In this document: in pieces, positions 48,055 to 62,048 of the stretch
How positions within the stretch are numbered: position 1 is the first letter of the stretch
Layout of the letters: the number at the start of each line of letters is the position of its first letter
DNA from: Dermacentor variabilis
Taxonomy: Eukaryota; Arthropoda; Arachnida; Ixodida; Ixodidae
Reading direction: 5' to 3'
DNA length: 64,000 nt
Assembly (NCBI RefSeq): GCF_050947875.1
Contig: NC_134572.1
Location: 159,175,105-159,239,104, forward strand
The notes under the pieces: generated by a model
The model's database searches: none
Told to the model about the DNA's origin: nothing
The model's input: only the letters and a program-made list of their open reading frames with translations
Program-made: the position numbers and the translations under genes

Positions 48055-49496
48055 AGGGCCCCTGAAACGGCTCGGTCAGATTTTGTAGACGCGTATGGTG
48101 CAGCTTAAGTAGAACATTCGCACCACAGTTTAAGTGAAGCTACAAGCGATTACAAGTTACCCTCCTCCCTAGCCATGCTTTTCCTCCTCAACTCGTTCGC
48201 CGAGCGATCGGGGCTAAGCTCCGCCTTCACTGGTTCTGCGTCACGATGCGACGTTACATCATGCACTTCCGATTGTTTTGGAGACCGCCCCCGCCAGCGC
48301 GAAACCTCTCCGCTAGCCGCTTGGCCGTCGACCCCAAGCGAGAGCTGTCGAAGCAGCGTGCGTTGCGAGCATTCTGTCGCAGCGCCGAAAGTGTCTGGTA
48401 TTCCGGTAACCACACACTAGCTGGAAGTTTCGACGGAACGGTGGAGGCATAAACTCAAGCTGATGAAGGAACTTCAGCGTAGACGTACGCGGGCTGCCTG
48501 ATCGGTCTCTACGGTCCAGAGCTTAACCAACCAAAGAAAGAGCTAATATTTCTCTAACCAAGTGTAAAACGTTTTAAACATTTACAAAAACAACGTGTTA
48601 ACGATTGCCCTCCGGCGGAAAATTTACACCAGCAGCAAAGAATACATTTTGTTACTGCTACTGTGTCTGGTTGAGCTCTATGCCACCAGGTGGCTGCACC
48701 ATGCGGACCCTTCACATTTGCGCTTCTGTTCATCCCATGAAACGACACTCAAGGGGACACGGCCAGGCCCTGTGCCCTTGCGCTTGCGTTTGCCCTAATA
48801 CCGGACTCGCGAAACGCTATTGCGTTGGTAATCTTCCGGTGTAAAGTGACGGCCGCAATCGCGCAAATCCTGGCGCCCATCGGATAGCGGCAGTCCGATG
48901 CGCTCCAGCCAGTCCGCTCGTCTACTGGCTTGCAGAGGGACACGATGTCGCAGCTTGACATATTGCCAGTCGCTACGTTTGCAGTCCACAACGCAGCAAA
49001 GTCGAATCATAGCGCTCGCGAAAACACAGACCGACACTGACGGTGGAGCTCCCGTCAAAGACGGAGCACGTTGTAACACAAGCACACGAGACTTGCTGTG
49101 TGCCGGAAGTGCTTAAGTGTACTGAAAGATTGTTCTTGTGCATTCTCTTTATGTTACTTTCTTTTTATAAAAACAAATTAACTAACATTCCAACTATTAA
49201 AAACATCATTTGTTTACCATAAAGTTGGAAAAGTTATCGATCACGCGCCCTGGTGAGCCAATCGAATAGCTCGCCCCACTGACGTCATATGGGTGATTTC
49301 CGTCATATGGGTAGGGGCGGCTTAAAATTCCGCCGAGCAGTGTACTGCGATCGGCAGCGATGTGCATTTTTAAAACCTTATAATAAATTGCACGCTTTAC
49401 GCGGAGCACTTGGATGTGTCAATTAATGATCAGAAGAACCTATTCTAACGACTCGGTACCTTTGTATAAAATCGTCAAAATGGTTTCAGGGTCCCT
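48055..49496. mobile_element. TTAA-flanked, Kolobok-like element with a THAP exon
   Basis: TTAA at 48051-48054 and 49497-49500 flanks inverted tips: AGGGCCCCTGAAAC on the left and, on the minus strand, AGGGACCCTGAAAC on the right, with weaker pairing further in (GATTTT.TA). TTAA target, a purine-GGG tip and a THAP zinc finger inside are the combination known for Kolobok transposons. The catalytic transposase region is not present, so the copy is defective or non-autonomous. Confidence 0.7.
48828..49007 (-). pseudogene. THAP-type zinc-finger exon
   Basis: On the minus strand, from an ATG at 49007, the frame encodes CCVVDCKR, then HRVPL, ADWLERIGLP and CGRHFTPEDY. That is the C2CH zinc set of a THAP domain with its invariant Trp and the HF/Y end; Cys-to-Cys spacing is about 41 residues, within the family range. 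THAP domains bind DNA at transposon ends. The frame stays open upstream to 49085 and downstream to 48795. The remainder of a transposase is not found, so I treat it as a leftover exon. Confidence 0.75.
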
Positions 49497-49500
49497 TTAA

Positions 49501-50425
49501 CTAAAGAGCCAGCCTATAATTTCGGTCTTTCGACAACTTCTTGGCACCTCAATACAGTCTGACAGGCAGCGCGTTTCAATTTGTCTGCCGGTATATTTTT
49601 TTCACGGGGCGTTCCCGGAGAAGCGACGGTGTGCGATAAGGCCTCGAAGACGAGTGTGCGAGGCACGGCGGCCATGACAGCGGGCCCTCCCGCGGCGGCA
49701 ACCGACATCGGACTCGCCTTTGCCGCGGCGCGAAGCGGTGATGCCATTCCGGCCGCCGCACTTTATGGGGCTGCGTGGGAGAAGCGGAACGCATCCGTTC
49801 GGAATGGCTTCTGTGCCTCTTTGGACGGACTCGAGCAGCGAAACGCGGCCGGCCACTGTTTTTTCAACGGCAGGCACGCCTTTCCGGGGGCGCGTTTCGC
49901 CGCTAGGCGAGCCATGCGCTGTATGCAGCGCTCGGCAGTTTTAGTTGAAAGTGGGATTTTTTATCTTCTTGCGTTTCTTGCCTGTTTACACTGTGCGCAG
50001 ACGGCCGACAGAAAGTGATACGGCCATTTAACGACGACCTTTGTAGGGGGCTGGAATTCTCCTCCTTCGCTTGCCTTTCGGGTCTCTGTCTGTTTTCTTT
50101 TCTTTTCTCATCTACCTTGCTAATACGGTTCGAGTAGTGTCACTTCTTATATATCTATCTTGCATTGATGGGTATGTCTTTCCTTCGCGTGTTTTCTTCT
50201 TTATTTTTAATGTTGCGCAAGTACTGGTACCCTACTGACTGATGAGGTAAAAAGGGTAGCAAGATGATGACTTAACGACACCTTCCAGAAGGCTGGAAGT
50301 TTTGCAATTCTTACCTTATTTTTATTCTATTTTGTTGATATAGTTCGAATATTCCACCTTCTAATCTCAAACTGTATTCGTATGTTCTTTCCCTTCACGT
50401 ATTCTTCAACATATGTAATCTCTAC
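49501..50425. other. Stretch without a supported gene
   Basis: A 145-codon Ala-rich frame (49581-50018, plus strand) overlaps open frames on the other strand and is likely a GC-content effect. Nothing else seen. Confidence 0.35.
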
Positions 50426-50606
50426 AGATTGATGAAATAAAACAGCCCAAAGCCACGCAGTAAGAGCTTGTAACAGCTTCCTGAACATGCACCCAAAATT
50501 CGAGGCACAAGCGCACTTTCATTCCGCCCACATCCACACGCAGTCGAACCCGCTACCTGGTAGAATCGGCAGCGGAACGCCACACCACTCGGCCACCGCA
50601 CGAAAT
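50426..50606 (-). mobile_element. tRNA-derived SINE related to Ruka in its body
   Basis: On the minus strand: A box GGTGGCCGAGTGGTGTGGCG, B box GGTTCGACT, then GGGCGGAATGAAAGTGCG and TTTTGGGTGCATGTTCAGGA, which mirrors the GGGCGAAATG...AGGTGCACGTTAAAGAA part of Ruka, and a 3' end TTTTATTTCATC. It abuts the TIR element that follows. Confidence 0.65.
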
Positions 50607-50610
50607 TAGG

Positions 50611-51305
50611 GAGTTTTAGAATAGGGGCCAGAAACATTTTGGGGCCCCAAAGAAATAGCGTCGAAGCCACTGCGCATGCGCGAGACGCAACCTGCGTTTT
50701 GGTGTTGCGTTGGGAACGCTATTTCACCGATTTAGCGGGAGCCCAAATAGCGAGCGGCCCCACAAGCTTTGCGTCAGCAAACATGGCGGCACCCATCGAA
50801 GCGACGGCTCTAACCTAGCACTAAACTGGGTTCTATTCGTGGTAACGCGTGAAGTTCGCAAGCTAGGAAAAGTGACTGCGGTTATCGCTTTCTCTCAACT
50901 AGCGTGTGTTATGAAGATTGGTTCATTAGACACCGCTGATTCCGAATTCGATTGTGGATTTTATGGCTCGTAGGCCTAACACGGTTAAGCTTGGCTGGTG
51001 AAGGCACGTAAAGTTGGTTTGCTCAAAACTAAGCGCAACTAATTGTTTGCTGCTTACAGAATAACCTCTAAATTGTAATTAAACGCGTATACGTGCAAGT
51101 CAACATTACTATTCCTATCATAAAATGGTATATTTTGTTTAATTATTTCTAATAACTTTTCTTTGACGCCGTAGTGGCGCTGTCAGCGCAAGACGCCGTC
51201 CGCAAACGTAAAACCCTATTCTAAAACTCTTCACTCCTACGTGCCCCAACGCTAACACCTGCAAAGCTCCTTGGGGCCCCAAGCTATTGGGGCCCCTATT
51301 CTAAA
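50611..51305. mobile_element. 0.7-kb TIR element with a doubled right end
   Basis: The left tip GAGTTTTAGAATAGGGGCC (50611-50629) pairs with two right-hand sites: CCCTATTCTAAAACTC (51214-51229) and GGCCCCTATTCTAAA (51291-51305). Both tips are followed inward by GGGGCCCCAA words. A plus-strand frame of about 60 codons (ending at 50971-50973) lies inside; I do not recognise it. Confidence 0.65.
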
Positions 51306-51309
51306 GCTA

Positions 51310-53698
<2,389 letters not shown>

Positions 53699-53776
<78 letters not shown>
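53699..53776 (+). repeat. (CA)n microsatellite, 78 bp
   Basis: Uninterrupted CA units. Confidence 0.95.
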
Positions 53777-53777
<1 letters not shown>

Positions 53778-55692
53778 CCGCTACGTGCAAACCGTAATGA
53801 CAACTTGAAACGAAGACAACTCGACTCTGACGCGGCAGCCTCGTTCCCACACAGACGAAATAGCTTCTTTTAGTCAGACTCCTACGTCATGTCTATGTCT
53901 CATTCCTACCAGACGGACTTCCGTCATACCTTGAACTTGGACGGAAAGCACATTATGCCGGCACGCTTCCCGCAGCTGCCGTCGCTTCATCCTTGAGCTG
54001 CTTCTCTTACATTGTACAATGTCCACAGATTCTTCTTCGAGCCGAGGAGAGAGCCCTTCGCGGCGCCGCTGTTTTGCCATGCATGACTGAACGCAGCCTG
54101 ACGATACATTGCCCGGGAAGCAGTCACGCCGACGGCGACGAGGGCGTTGCTGCGCCCGTACTCTTCGAGCAGGTCCGAGAGACAGGTTCGCCTCACCGGT
54201 GACGTGGAAACAAAGGCAAGGGGCACAAGCCAGTGTAAATCCCTCGGCAAAAAAAAAAAAAAAAAAAAAAAAAAACTTTTTCACGGTGATTCGAGCAAGC
54301 CTGCCGCTGCTAGGGCTCTGCCGGCGGGCGCCCTTACAGGCTCGCACAAAGGGCCCGTTCGCCCAGGTCGCGCGCGTAGCCAACGCCCAAGGAGCGTCTC
54401 TTTTTCTTCTTTCTTTCGTTGGCGTTCGCGGCGCTACGCGGGCTCCCTGTAGTGTTTGTTCCCGGCTTCTTCGGGCGCGCTCGTTTAGACAAAGAGAATG
54501 CCTCGGGCGGAAAGAGACGCGTAGCTTACTAAATGGTGTTCCTGACTCGACCAGAAAATAGAAAGGGAGACAGAAAAAAAAAAGAAACGAAGAAAGAAAG
54601 CTCGCTGCCGTCAAGTGATCATCAATCCCGGCGCGCACGACTGCTGTCCCGCGCGCGATGGCCCCAGCGTCATGTCGAAACGACACCTCCGCCAGCGCCG
54701 CCGCGAGCACAAGAGCCGCCTTTTCTTCGTGAGGCAAGGTCGGCATACCGATTCAAGGCCGCCGCCACTATGTCCGCACTAGTCAACAGCTCCTCCGGCA
54801 GCAGCGGTTCTCTTCATAGAGCACCCCTCCCCCTTATTTCTTTATTTTTTTTTTTCGACGCTACTACCATCGCGTCGTCTCACCGAATCCATGCTTCACC
54901 TTCGCCTGAGGTCTTCGGAGGGCATCGACCGAAACCTGCGCTCCGGAGGGCGAGCTACCGCCGGAAAAGGTGTCGCGGCGGCGAGCCGCGGTCAAAGAAG
55001 GCCATTGCGGAGGAAGACGTGGGGCTGATAGGCCGGCTCATTGGCGGATAGCGAGCGTGGAAGTCTGGGGATGAATGGACAGGCTGTATAGCCAGAGGAG
55101 CCGCGGCTCGTAGATGAGCGACGCTTTCGCCGTTTACGAGTCGGTCACACCTTTGTCGGCGGAACGTGTGTACAAGCCGTCGCCGGAGAAACCTGCTCGC
55201 CGCACAGGCTGGTTGGTGTACACGGTGGCGACGCCGCGTGCTATGCCTCTGCACCGGAGTAGATGCGGGCGGCGCTACACCACCGACCCCCGAAAAGTGT
55301 CGTCGTAGCAAAGAAAGGACCCCGCCTTTCACTGTTGCGGTCGTTGCCAAATGCGCTCGCCTTCTCTTCCCCAGTGCCGAGCTCGTTGCCGCTTGACGAG
55401 CTTGTTTGTCTACAGCTTGCCTCCGAGCTCCTGCGCTTTCTGGTTGTTGTTGTTATCTATACACATACGAGCGCAGGCGTTGTATGTGGTCCCGCGAAAA
55501 GCAAACAACGAGGTTTCGCTTTTTCCCTCGTATAGCAGCATGCGGCTGCAGTTAAGCGAAGTGGCTTCACTGCGTCGTGTATGACAAATGGCCTTCTCTA
55601 ACTGGAATCGGCTTTTGCGACCTTGAGGCGTGTGCTTCAAAGGCGTGTGTACCGGGTGAGACACAGCGCCTAGCTTCGCCGCTTCTTATATG
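53777..55692. other. Stretch without a supported gene, GC-rich
   Basis: A 290-codon minus-strand frame (53874-54746) includes the translation of a 27-base poly-A (54249-54275) as poly-Phe and low-complexity residues, so I do not accept it. No domain seen elsewhere. Confidence 0.35.
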
Positions 55693-55845
55693 CCCGCCGT
55701 GTAAGGTGGCTCTGCGGATGTACGGCGTTGCACTGCTGGGCGCGATGTGGCGAGTTCGAATCCCGGCAGTGCAGCCGCATTACGATGGGGGCGCGGGACG
55801 CATGAACACCCTCTGCAGTGCTTCGGGTGCTCATTAAAGAGGTCC
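55693..55845 (+). mobile_element. Diverged Ruka-like tRNA SINE
   Basis: CCGCCGTGTAAGGTGGCTC is followed by a tRNA-like arm, B box AGTTCGAATCCCGGC, GCAGCCGCATTACGATGGGG and GGTGCTCATTAAAG. These match the head and first half of Ruka (GTTCGATTCC-like B box, GCCGCATTTCGATGGGGGCG, GGTGCACGTTAAAG). The second half is missing. Confidence 0.75.
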
Positions 55846-56869
55846 ACGAGGTCAACGTTTATTCCGACGCCGTCCGCTGCGCCGTCCTTCATAACCCACT
55901 GTCCCGTTTCGGGACGGTAAGCTTCATAATTATTGCTATTTGAGTTTTCACTGTTCGCGGTTGTAAGGGAGTCCTAAAGGCTTGCTGGCGCAGATTTTTC
56001 GAAGTGACACATTACCGCACGCTTCTCGCGCGTGATAAGATGACGGCTGCCAAGCATGGACGTTTGTAAACGCCTATAAGAATCTGATAGTAAAGTCCTC
56101 TCATTATGGCAGAGCTCGCATCGTTGGCGCTACACCGTGACACGGAGCAAAAATTCGATGCCGTCGTGTAGCAATCTGAATTTCGCTCTCAATTTAAGCG
56201 TGTTCGCCATTTGTTCAGTGTATTTTAGAATGCAGTTTTAAAGTGCCCTGAATGAGAACAAACACGAAGCACAAGCCGGCAGGGAAGGCGTTGAGGTCGG
56301 CAGTGAAACTTTTGCAGCTCTTGCCACCGCTTGCGTGCGTGCGACGACCACACGGCTGAAATGCAGCGCGCACTTTTCTCGTCACGTCGGAAGCCGCGAC
56401 GCGACTGGTCGTCGCCTGTTCTTACGCGTCGCTCAGGCGTAAGAACCTCTTCGTGAATACATGCCTGGGTTCCTCGTCCTATATGTAAGACCACGGCCCA
56501 AGAAATTGGCTCGCGCCGGCAGGGTTTTTTTTTTTTCTCCTCTAGCCGTCCCATTCTCACGAAGAGAGTGCAAGTTCAGTGGCGGGCGTCGGAGTGCTGG
56601 TAATAAATACTATAGTATACATGTATACAGTAAACGCTAAGTGAGGGCGACGACAGGGGAAGCGGGGAAGCGCCTCCGTGTGTCTCCGTCATTTAGCGCC
56701 TACACTTAATTAAAGCAGTACTAACGCGCAGCGTTCCCATTCCTCATTACAGAACAGCAAACCGTCACCTGGCTCGCAGCCTCTCTTTAGCACAGGAAAA
56801 AAAAACGAATATAAGGCGCACCAGGTTACACGAACCGAACCCCTTCGCTCCAGTTCCGACAACCACCCG
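55846..56869. other. Gene-free stretch
   Basis: No features recognised. Confidence 0.4.
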
Positions 56870-57260
56870 CGCTTCATCGACGTGAGGCATTTACCGGCTT
56901 GTGGTTGGAAGTGGCCTTAACGAAGGCTTACACGACACCAATAGGAATGACCGACAGCGCTGCGTTCGACGCCTGTGGCAGCGAAGAGAACATCGAGCAA
57001 TTATTTTGCCGCTGTCGTCGATTTCAATCACAAAGACGAGCGCTATCGCGTTGCGACGACTGGACGATCGGCCGTCCTCCGTGCCGGCACTACTCGAGCA
57101 CCGGGACCCTGTATCGCTCACCGGCCCACAGGCTGTTGAAGGCACTTCTGCAGGTGTTCCTTGAGGCCGACTGACCTGTGTAAACGCCTTTGACTTTGAG
57201 CGAGTGTCACAGCGAAGTGGGCCGACTCCGGACACATTGTATGTCGTATACAATAAAGTC
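56870..57260 (+). pseudogene. RNase H LINE, C-terminal end and 3' UTR
   Basis: The frame 56899-57174 encodes LEVALTKAYTTPIGMTDSAA and a cysteine/histidine tail (CGSEENIEQLFCRC) matching the same place in the LINEs at 5031 and 11700; the conserved His before the last cysteines reads Gln. The upstream RREATLL.RLW stretch is frame-shifted. AATAAA at 57250. 5'-truncated and defective. Confidence 0.7.
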
Positions 57261-57296
57261 GAAGCGATGCAAATCTCAGACTGACCAATACAGACT

Positions 57297-57532
57297 ACCC
57301 GCCGTGGTTGCTCAGTGGCTATGGTGTTGGGCTGCTGAGCACGAGGTCGCGGGATCGAATCCCGGCCATGGCGGCTGCATTTCGATGGGCGCGAAATGCA
57401 AAAACACCAGTGTATTTAGATTTAGGTGCACGTTAAAGAACCCCAGGTGGTCAAAATTTCCGGAGTCCTCCACTACGGCGTGCCTCATAATCAGAAAGTG
57501 GTTTTGGCACGTAAAACCCCAAATATTATTAT
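57297..57532 (+). mobile_element. Ruka SINE, full-length copy
   Basis: tRNA-derived head with A box (TGGTTGCTCAGTGGCTATGG) and B box (GGATCGAATCCC), body with GGTGCACGTTAAAGAACCCC and GGTGGTCAAAATTTCCGGAG, and a CCAAATATTATTATT tail. Target duplication TACAGACT at 57289-57296 and 57533-57540. It sits just after the LINE end. It differs from the 61795 copy at only a handful of bases. Confidence 0.9.
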
Positions 57533-57540
57533 TACAGACT

Positions 57541-58095
57541 GTAAATAAAGGTGTCTTGAGCAACACGGTGCGTTGCTACAATGCTGAGAATGCTAGTTGC
57601 ACTAATGCAGAGATTCGTCGTTAAATGGGCTCTGCATTATGTTTTCCTCTTATTTTGTGAGCAATGTCAATACACCTAGCGTTACTGCTGCACGATTTCA
57701 GCATATGTTGCAGTCAGTCATGCTGCCACAATACTGTCGGGTGACTTCAGGTCCGCCATTTTGACACGAATTTTGTTATCAACATTCTTAAAATTTATTT
57801 AAGAGGATCCAACGCATTTGCGGGAACTGGTGATAAGCGGAGCTTTCTTTGCTGTTTATTCAAATCTCTTGTCCATCTTCGCTCCTATGTAGCTCAATGC
57901 GCTTCGCTCAGAACACGCTTTGGTATACCATTTTGTTCACTTAACTTCTTCCTCAACTCTTGGCTGCTTTTGTTTCCAACTGGTTCTGCGTAGCTGACTT
58001 CATCGCTTTGTGCCTTTATAGCTCTGCTTGTCTCATCGGGCATTTACTCAGTGGCACATATTTTCGGCTAATCTTGCAGGCCGGGTATACAGCCA
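57541..58095. other. Gene-free stretch
   Basis: No features recognised. Confidence 0.4.
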
Positions 58096-58300
58096 TTCTG
58101 CAGGATCGGCCAAGAATGTTCATCTACGCAGTGGCACATGCCCGTGTTGCACATATATCCAGTGACCCAAGTTGTCTATTCCTGCACATACATACCCTGC
58201 TGCACATGCCCAGCGACGCAAGTTGCTGCATAATCAGCAAGGCAGCAGCAGCGCCTGCAGCAGCCGGCGTGGAATGGGCCAAGAAAGCTTCGCCTCGAGA
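58096..58300 (+). repeat. Dispersed repeat with CAGTGRCNCA words
   Basis: The stretch has GGCCAAGAATG, GCAGTGGCACATGCCC, CCAGTGACCCAAGTTG and CCCAGCGACGCAAGTTG words, the last two being internal repeats of each other. Related words occur at 47795-47900. The family is not identified. Confidence 0.4.
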
Positions 58301-58984
58301 TGCGCGTCACCGTGTCCCCAACCTTAGAGCTTGTTGCGCGTTATACTTTTCCCGTGTCAGTGCCGCTTCAAAGCGCACAGAGGCGCGTTCGATGTCGCGT
58401 TATGACCTCAGAGATCGTCGCAGCCCCGCCGATAGATAGACGCGCACACACACGCACCGCAGATACTCGCGCGCTGACCCCCGTTGCTCCCACAGCAGCG
58501 GGCCGACCGGCCTCGCACGCAAGGAGCGCAGCGGGGATGACGGCGGGGCTAGCCCTCGGCTCACGATTTCATCATCGCGCGTCCGGGCCAACGCGTGCGC
58601 GGCGTTGTGACGCAGGAATTCGGGCGAACCTGTTCGGGGTCCGGGCACAGGCGCCTCGCGCATGACGGGCTGTCACTCGGGCCATCCAACCCGGCGCGGC
58701 CGCCAAATGAAGAAGTGGCCGCCGCCGCTGCATGGCGAGACCTCTGGCGAGGAGCTGGCCGCGTGAGACGCGTCTTCTTCTTGTTGCGCTACTTGTTGTT
58801 TTCCGTCTATTCTCATTCTGTCCATCTCTCTTTCTACCTGCCTTCGGCGAAAGAAACCGGCCGGCGTCCTGCATTTTCCGAGGTATAGTAAACAGCCTTG
58901 TAGTTCCTACCGAGTCATAACTTGGAGCATCACGACGCAGCTTCACCAGAAGGTGCGGAGGACCGCGCGCTCAACGAGCGATGG
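58301..58984. other. GC-rich stretch, no supported gene
   Basis: Several overlapping frames in GC-rich DNA; no domain seen. Confidence 0.35.
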
Positions 58985-59790
58985 AACGAAGAAACAAAAG
59001 GCGCAACCTTTTTTTCGTTCCCCTTCCCTCATGCCTGGCAATAGACAAGCCTTCATCCTTTAGCCGGCAAAAAGTAGAACCCTTTTCGTAAGCCTCCAGG
59101 TTTCTGCCCCGTACGTGATGTACTGGTAAGACACAGCTGTTATGCACTTTTCTCTTGAGGGATAATGGCAACCTGCTGTTCATGATCTGAGAATGCCTGC
59201 CAAACGCACCCCAGCCCATTCTTATTCTTATGGTTATTTCAGTCTCATGATCCGGATCCGCGGTCAGTATACCTGCCATATGCAGATGTATTCCCTTACC
59301 ACTTCCAGTGCCTCGCTACCTATCGTAAACTGCTGTTCTCTTCCGAGAGTGTTAAACATTATTTTAGTTTTGTGCAGATTAATTTTTAGACCCACCCTTC
59401 TGCTTTGCCTCTCCAGGTCAGTGAGCTTGCGTTGCAATTGGTCCCCTGAGTTATTAAGCAAGGCTATAATATCATCAGCGAATCGCAAGTTACTAAGGTA
59501 TTCTCCATTAACTCTTATCCCCAATTCTTCCCAATCCACGTCTCTGAATACCTCCTGTAAACACGCTGTGAACAGGATTGGAGAGGTCGTATCTTCCTGC
59601 CCGACGCCTTTCTTTATTGGGATTTTGTTGCTTTCCTTATGGAGGACTACGGTGGCTGTGGTGCCGCTATAGATATTTTTCAGTATTTTTACATACGGCT
59701 CGTCTATACCTCAATTCCGTAATGCCTCCATGACTGCTGAGGTTTCGACTGAATCTAACGCTTTCTCGTAATCATTTCTTTTACGTACAA
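58985..59790 (-). pseudogene. RTE-clade LINE reverse transcriptase fragment
   Basis: On the minus strand from about 59785: DYEKALDSVETSAVMEALRN (palm motif, with the first catalytic Asp), a stop near 59710, SGTTATVVLHKESNKIPIKK, GVGQEDTTSPILFTACLQEV, WEELGIRVNGEYLSNLRFAD followed by DII (the Phe-Ala-Asp-Asp active site near 59480), and VGLKINLHKTKIMF. After frameshifts comes IRIRMGWGAFGRHSQIMNSR, then RKVHNSCVLPV. Order and wording fit the RTE clade. N-terminal endonuclease and the 3' tail are missing. Several stops and frameshifts. Confidence 0.85.
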
Positions 59791-61781
59791 TCGTTTTAAC
59801 ATGGTGAGGGTGCACCTAATGCTTCATGGTGCGTTCTTTTTTTTACCTTCCCGATATTGTGCGGTAAATATTCGTCACACAAGTGACAGAACATTGACAG
59901 AAATTCGTCGTCAGCTTCACTAGCATCTTTTGTTGTAATATAAAGAAGACCAGCCGGTGCTCAGAAGGAGTGCGCGGAAGCTTTCATCTAATAAAAGTCG
60001 AGAGACCGAAAAGCGGCTTTCAGGAACGAGAGCGAGAAATACGTGAAAGGTGACTTATTTTTCTCTATTTTAGTCCTCCGAAATGTCCCCAGTTCGCCAG
60101 ACGGGCATTACCCCAGTCAGGCGGGTAATTGTAGCTACACTTCGACATATGGTGTGCGTCCCTTCGTTGAGTGTCACTTTGGCGGCGTCGGCAAAACGAT
60201 GTGCCATTCGAGATTGCTGACATTGCCGATATACGAAGTCACAAGGCTCGATATGAGTTCTACAGTTTGGAGTTTTGAAAACAGTTACTATCTTATTAAA
60301 AAGAAAACTGCTCATCCATGCACACAATCTAGACAATGAGAATGGCGGAATGCGTGTCGGACGATTTGACAGGTGCCGAAAATTAGCGTTCCAGGTGCTT
60401 TTTTGGCTTGACTGATGTGTTCTCAAGTGATCGGAACGAACGACTTGGGGATGCTCGACATGGAAATTGAGAGGGGAAGCGGCGATCGCACGAGAAATAG
60501 AAGACCAGCTGCTGGCAAACCAGTTCATTGCTGTTGCCATCGGGACTGAAGCTTTTGCCCATGGGTTGCCGGCGTGCGAGGAGATTTTAGCGAAATGAGC
60601 GGTGGTTTGAAGAAACGCTATACCGAACCTCACCTGGTTTCGTTTCAAACATTCGCTGAATGCGTTTCTCGTGCCACCTTTAGGTACTTAGTGGAGTCAC
60701 TGGCATCTGCTGCGGATGGCATGGCTGCAAACATGGAAATGCCTCTGTCGGAGAAGAGAGACAGTCACCTGCTATCGTTATAAGGCTCCACAGGCCACAA
60801 CAGCTCGGGACCGAACCATCGTCCATCTTTTCGTGGATCGGCCGTTTCAACTGCGAGTGTTACGAATCCATTTTTCACTGCCGTCATCGAACGACTCGAG
60901 AGAAAGTGGGTGCACACGAGGAGTCGAGACAAAATGGCGACACACATCAGAAAGTTCTGTGCTGTAACCGGCTTATCCCTCAGGACGTCGGCGCCATGGG
61001 CGTGTGCCACCTACCCATATCACCTCCGCAAGAACGTGTAGCTTACTACTACAACTACGAAGGATTACATAGATTTGCCTTTGAAATATATATCGCACTG
61101 GTATCATTTGCCGATATCATGTCCTGTCTATTTTAAATATCAGAAATTTTAAAATTTGGGAACAGCACTTCCATTACAGAAGTGCTTGCTTTTGTCTTTA
61201 AAAGTAAATGTGAAGGGGTGGGAGGAGGAGGCAGTGAGGCCGCATTGACCCTTAGTTCCAGGTATGCTCCAGGTGTGGTGAATGCTATACTTTAATGGGA
61301 TGATAGTGTAGAAAATATTTGTGTAAACTGCTGCTGGGAATTACTCCATTAAGTTTTTTTTTTCTTGCACACGCCGCATCAAACCTCACGGTGTGAATGG
61401 AGTGCAAAGCACAAGTGCGGGAACGTATATGTGCGGTCGGCTGAAAAAGGTAGTCAGAGCTTGTGTTTGTGCCTCCTTCCGCTAACAAGACAGCTATTTT
61501 GCCGCACTTTGGCGCTCTTCGCTGCATTCAGGCCATGAAACTAGACCGACTCGCCGCCCACGACGCTATCCTGTTTCAGCATCATACTGCTGACTCTTGT
61601 GGACCATCGTCATCGTTTTCGGTAAATTCATACGGGGAGCCCAGGCAGGTGCCACGAGTCCACGACACAAGTGTTTGCGCACGTTCAGGGTTGAACACCC
61701 TTATTGAAGGCGACCACTTCAGGTCCCCTGCGTGGACGTTGTAGAGGGCGACGCTGTGCCGACCAGCCCTACTGTGTGACC
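59791..61781. other. Stretch without a supported gene
   Basis: A 192-codon minus-strand frame at 60070-60648 (beginning MKRNQVRFGIAFLQTT) could be a transposase remnant but shows no motif I can name. The rest is unassigned. Confidence 0.35.
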
Positions 61782-61794
61782 AGCCCTTGACGAC

Positions 61795-62035
61795 ACCCGC
61801 CGTGGTTGCTCAGTGGCTATGGTGTTGGGCTGCTGAGCACGAGGTCGCGGGATCGAATCCCGGCCACGGCGGCCGCATTTCGATGGGGGCGAAATGCGAA
61901 AACACCCGTGTGCTTAGATTTAGGTGCACGTTAAAGAACCCCAGGTGGTCAAAATTTCCGGAGTCCTCCACTACGGCGTGCCTCATAATCAGAAAGTGGT
62001 TTTGGCACGTAAAACCCCAAATAATATTATAAAAT
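61795..62035 (+). mobile_element. Ruka SINE, full-length copy with 13-bp target duplication
   Basis: Same head, boxes and body as 57297-57532, ending CCAAATAATATTATAAAAT. Perfect 13-bp target duplication AGCCCTTGACGAC at 61782-61794 and 62036-62048. That marks a relatively recent LINE-driven insertion. Confidence 0.95.
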
Positions 62036-62048
62036 AGCCCTTGACGAC

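Noticed and set aside
49581..50018. 145-codon Ala-rich plus-strand frame
   Set aside because: Overlapping frames of similar length on the other strand; no motif or exon signals.
53874..54746. 290-codon minus-strand open frame
   Set aside because: Contains translated poly-A (poly-Phe), low-complexity Arg/Ala residues and no domain; explained by GC content.
57300..57370. Possible tRNA gene
   Set aside because: The tRNA-like stretch is the head of a Ruka SINE, followed by its body and flanked by a target duplication.
60070..60648. 192-codon minus-strand frame as a transposase
   Set aside because: It has a protein-like composition but I could not identify any catalytic or DNA-binding motif.
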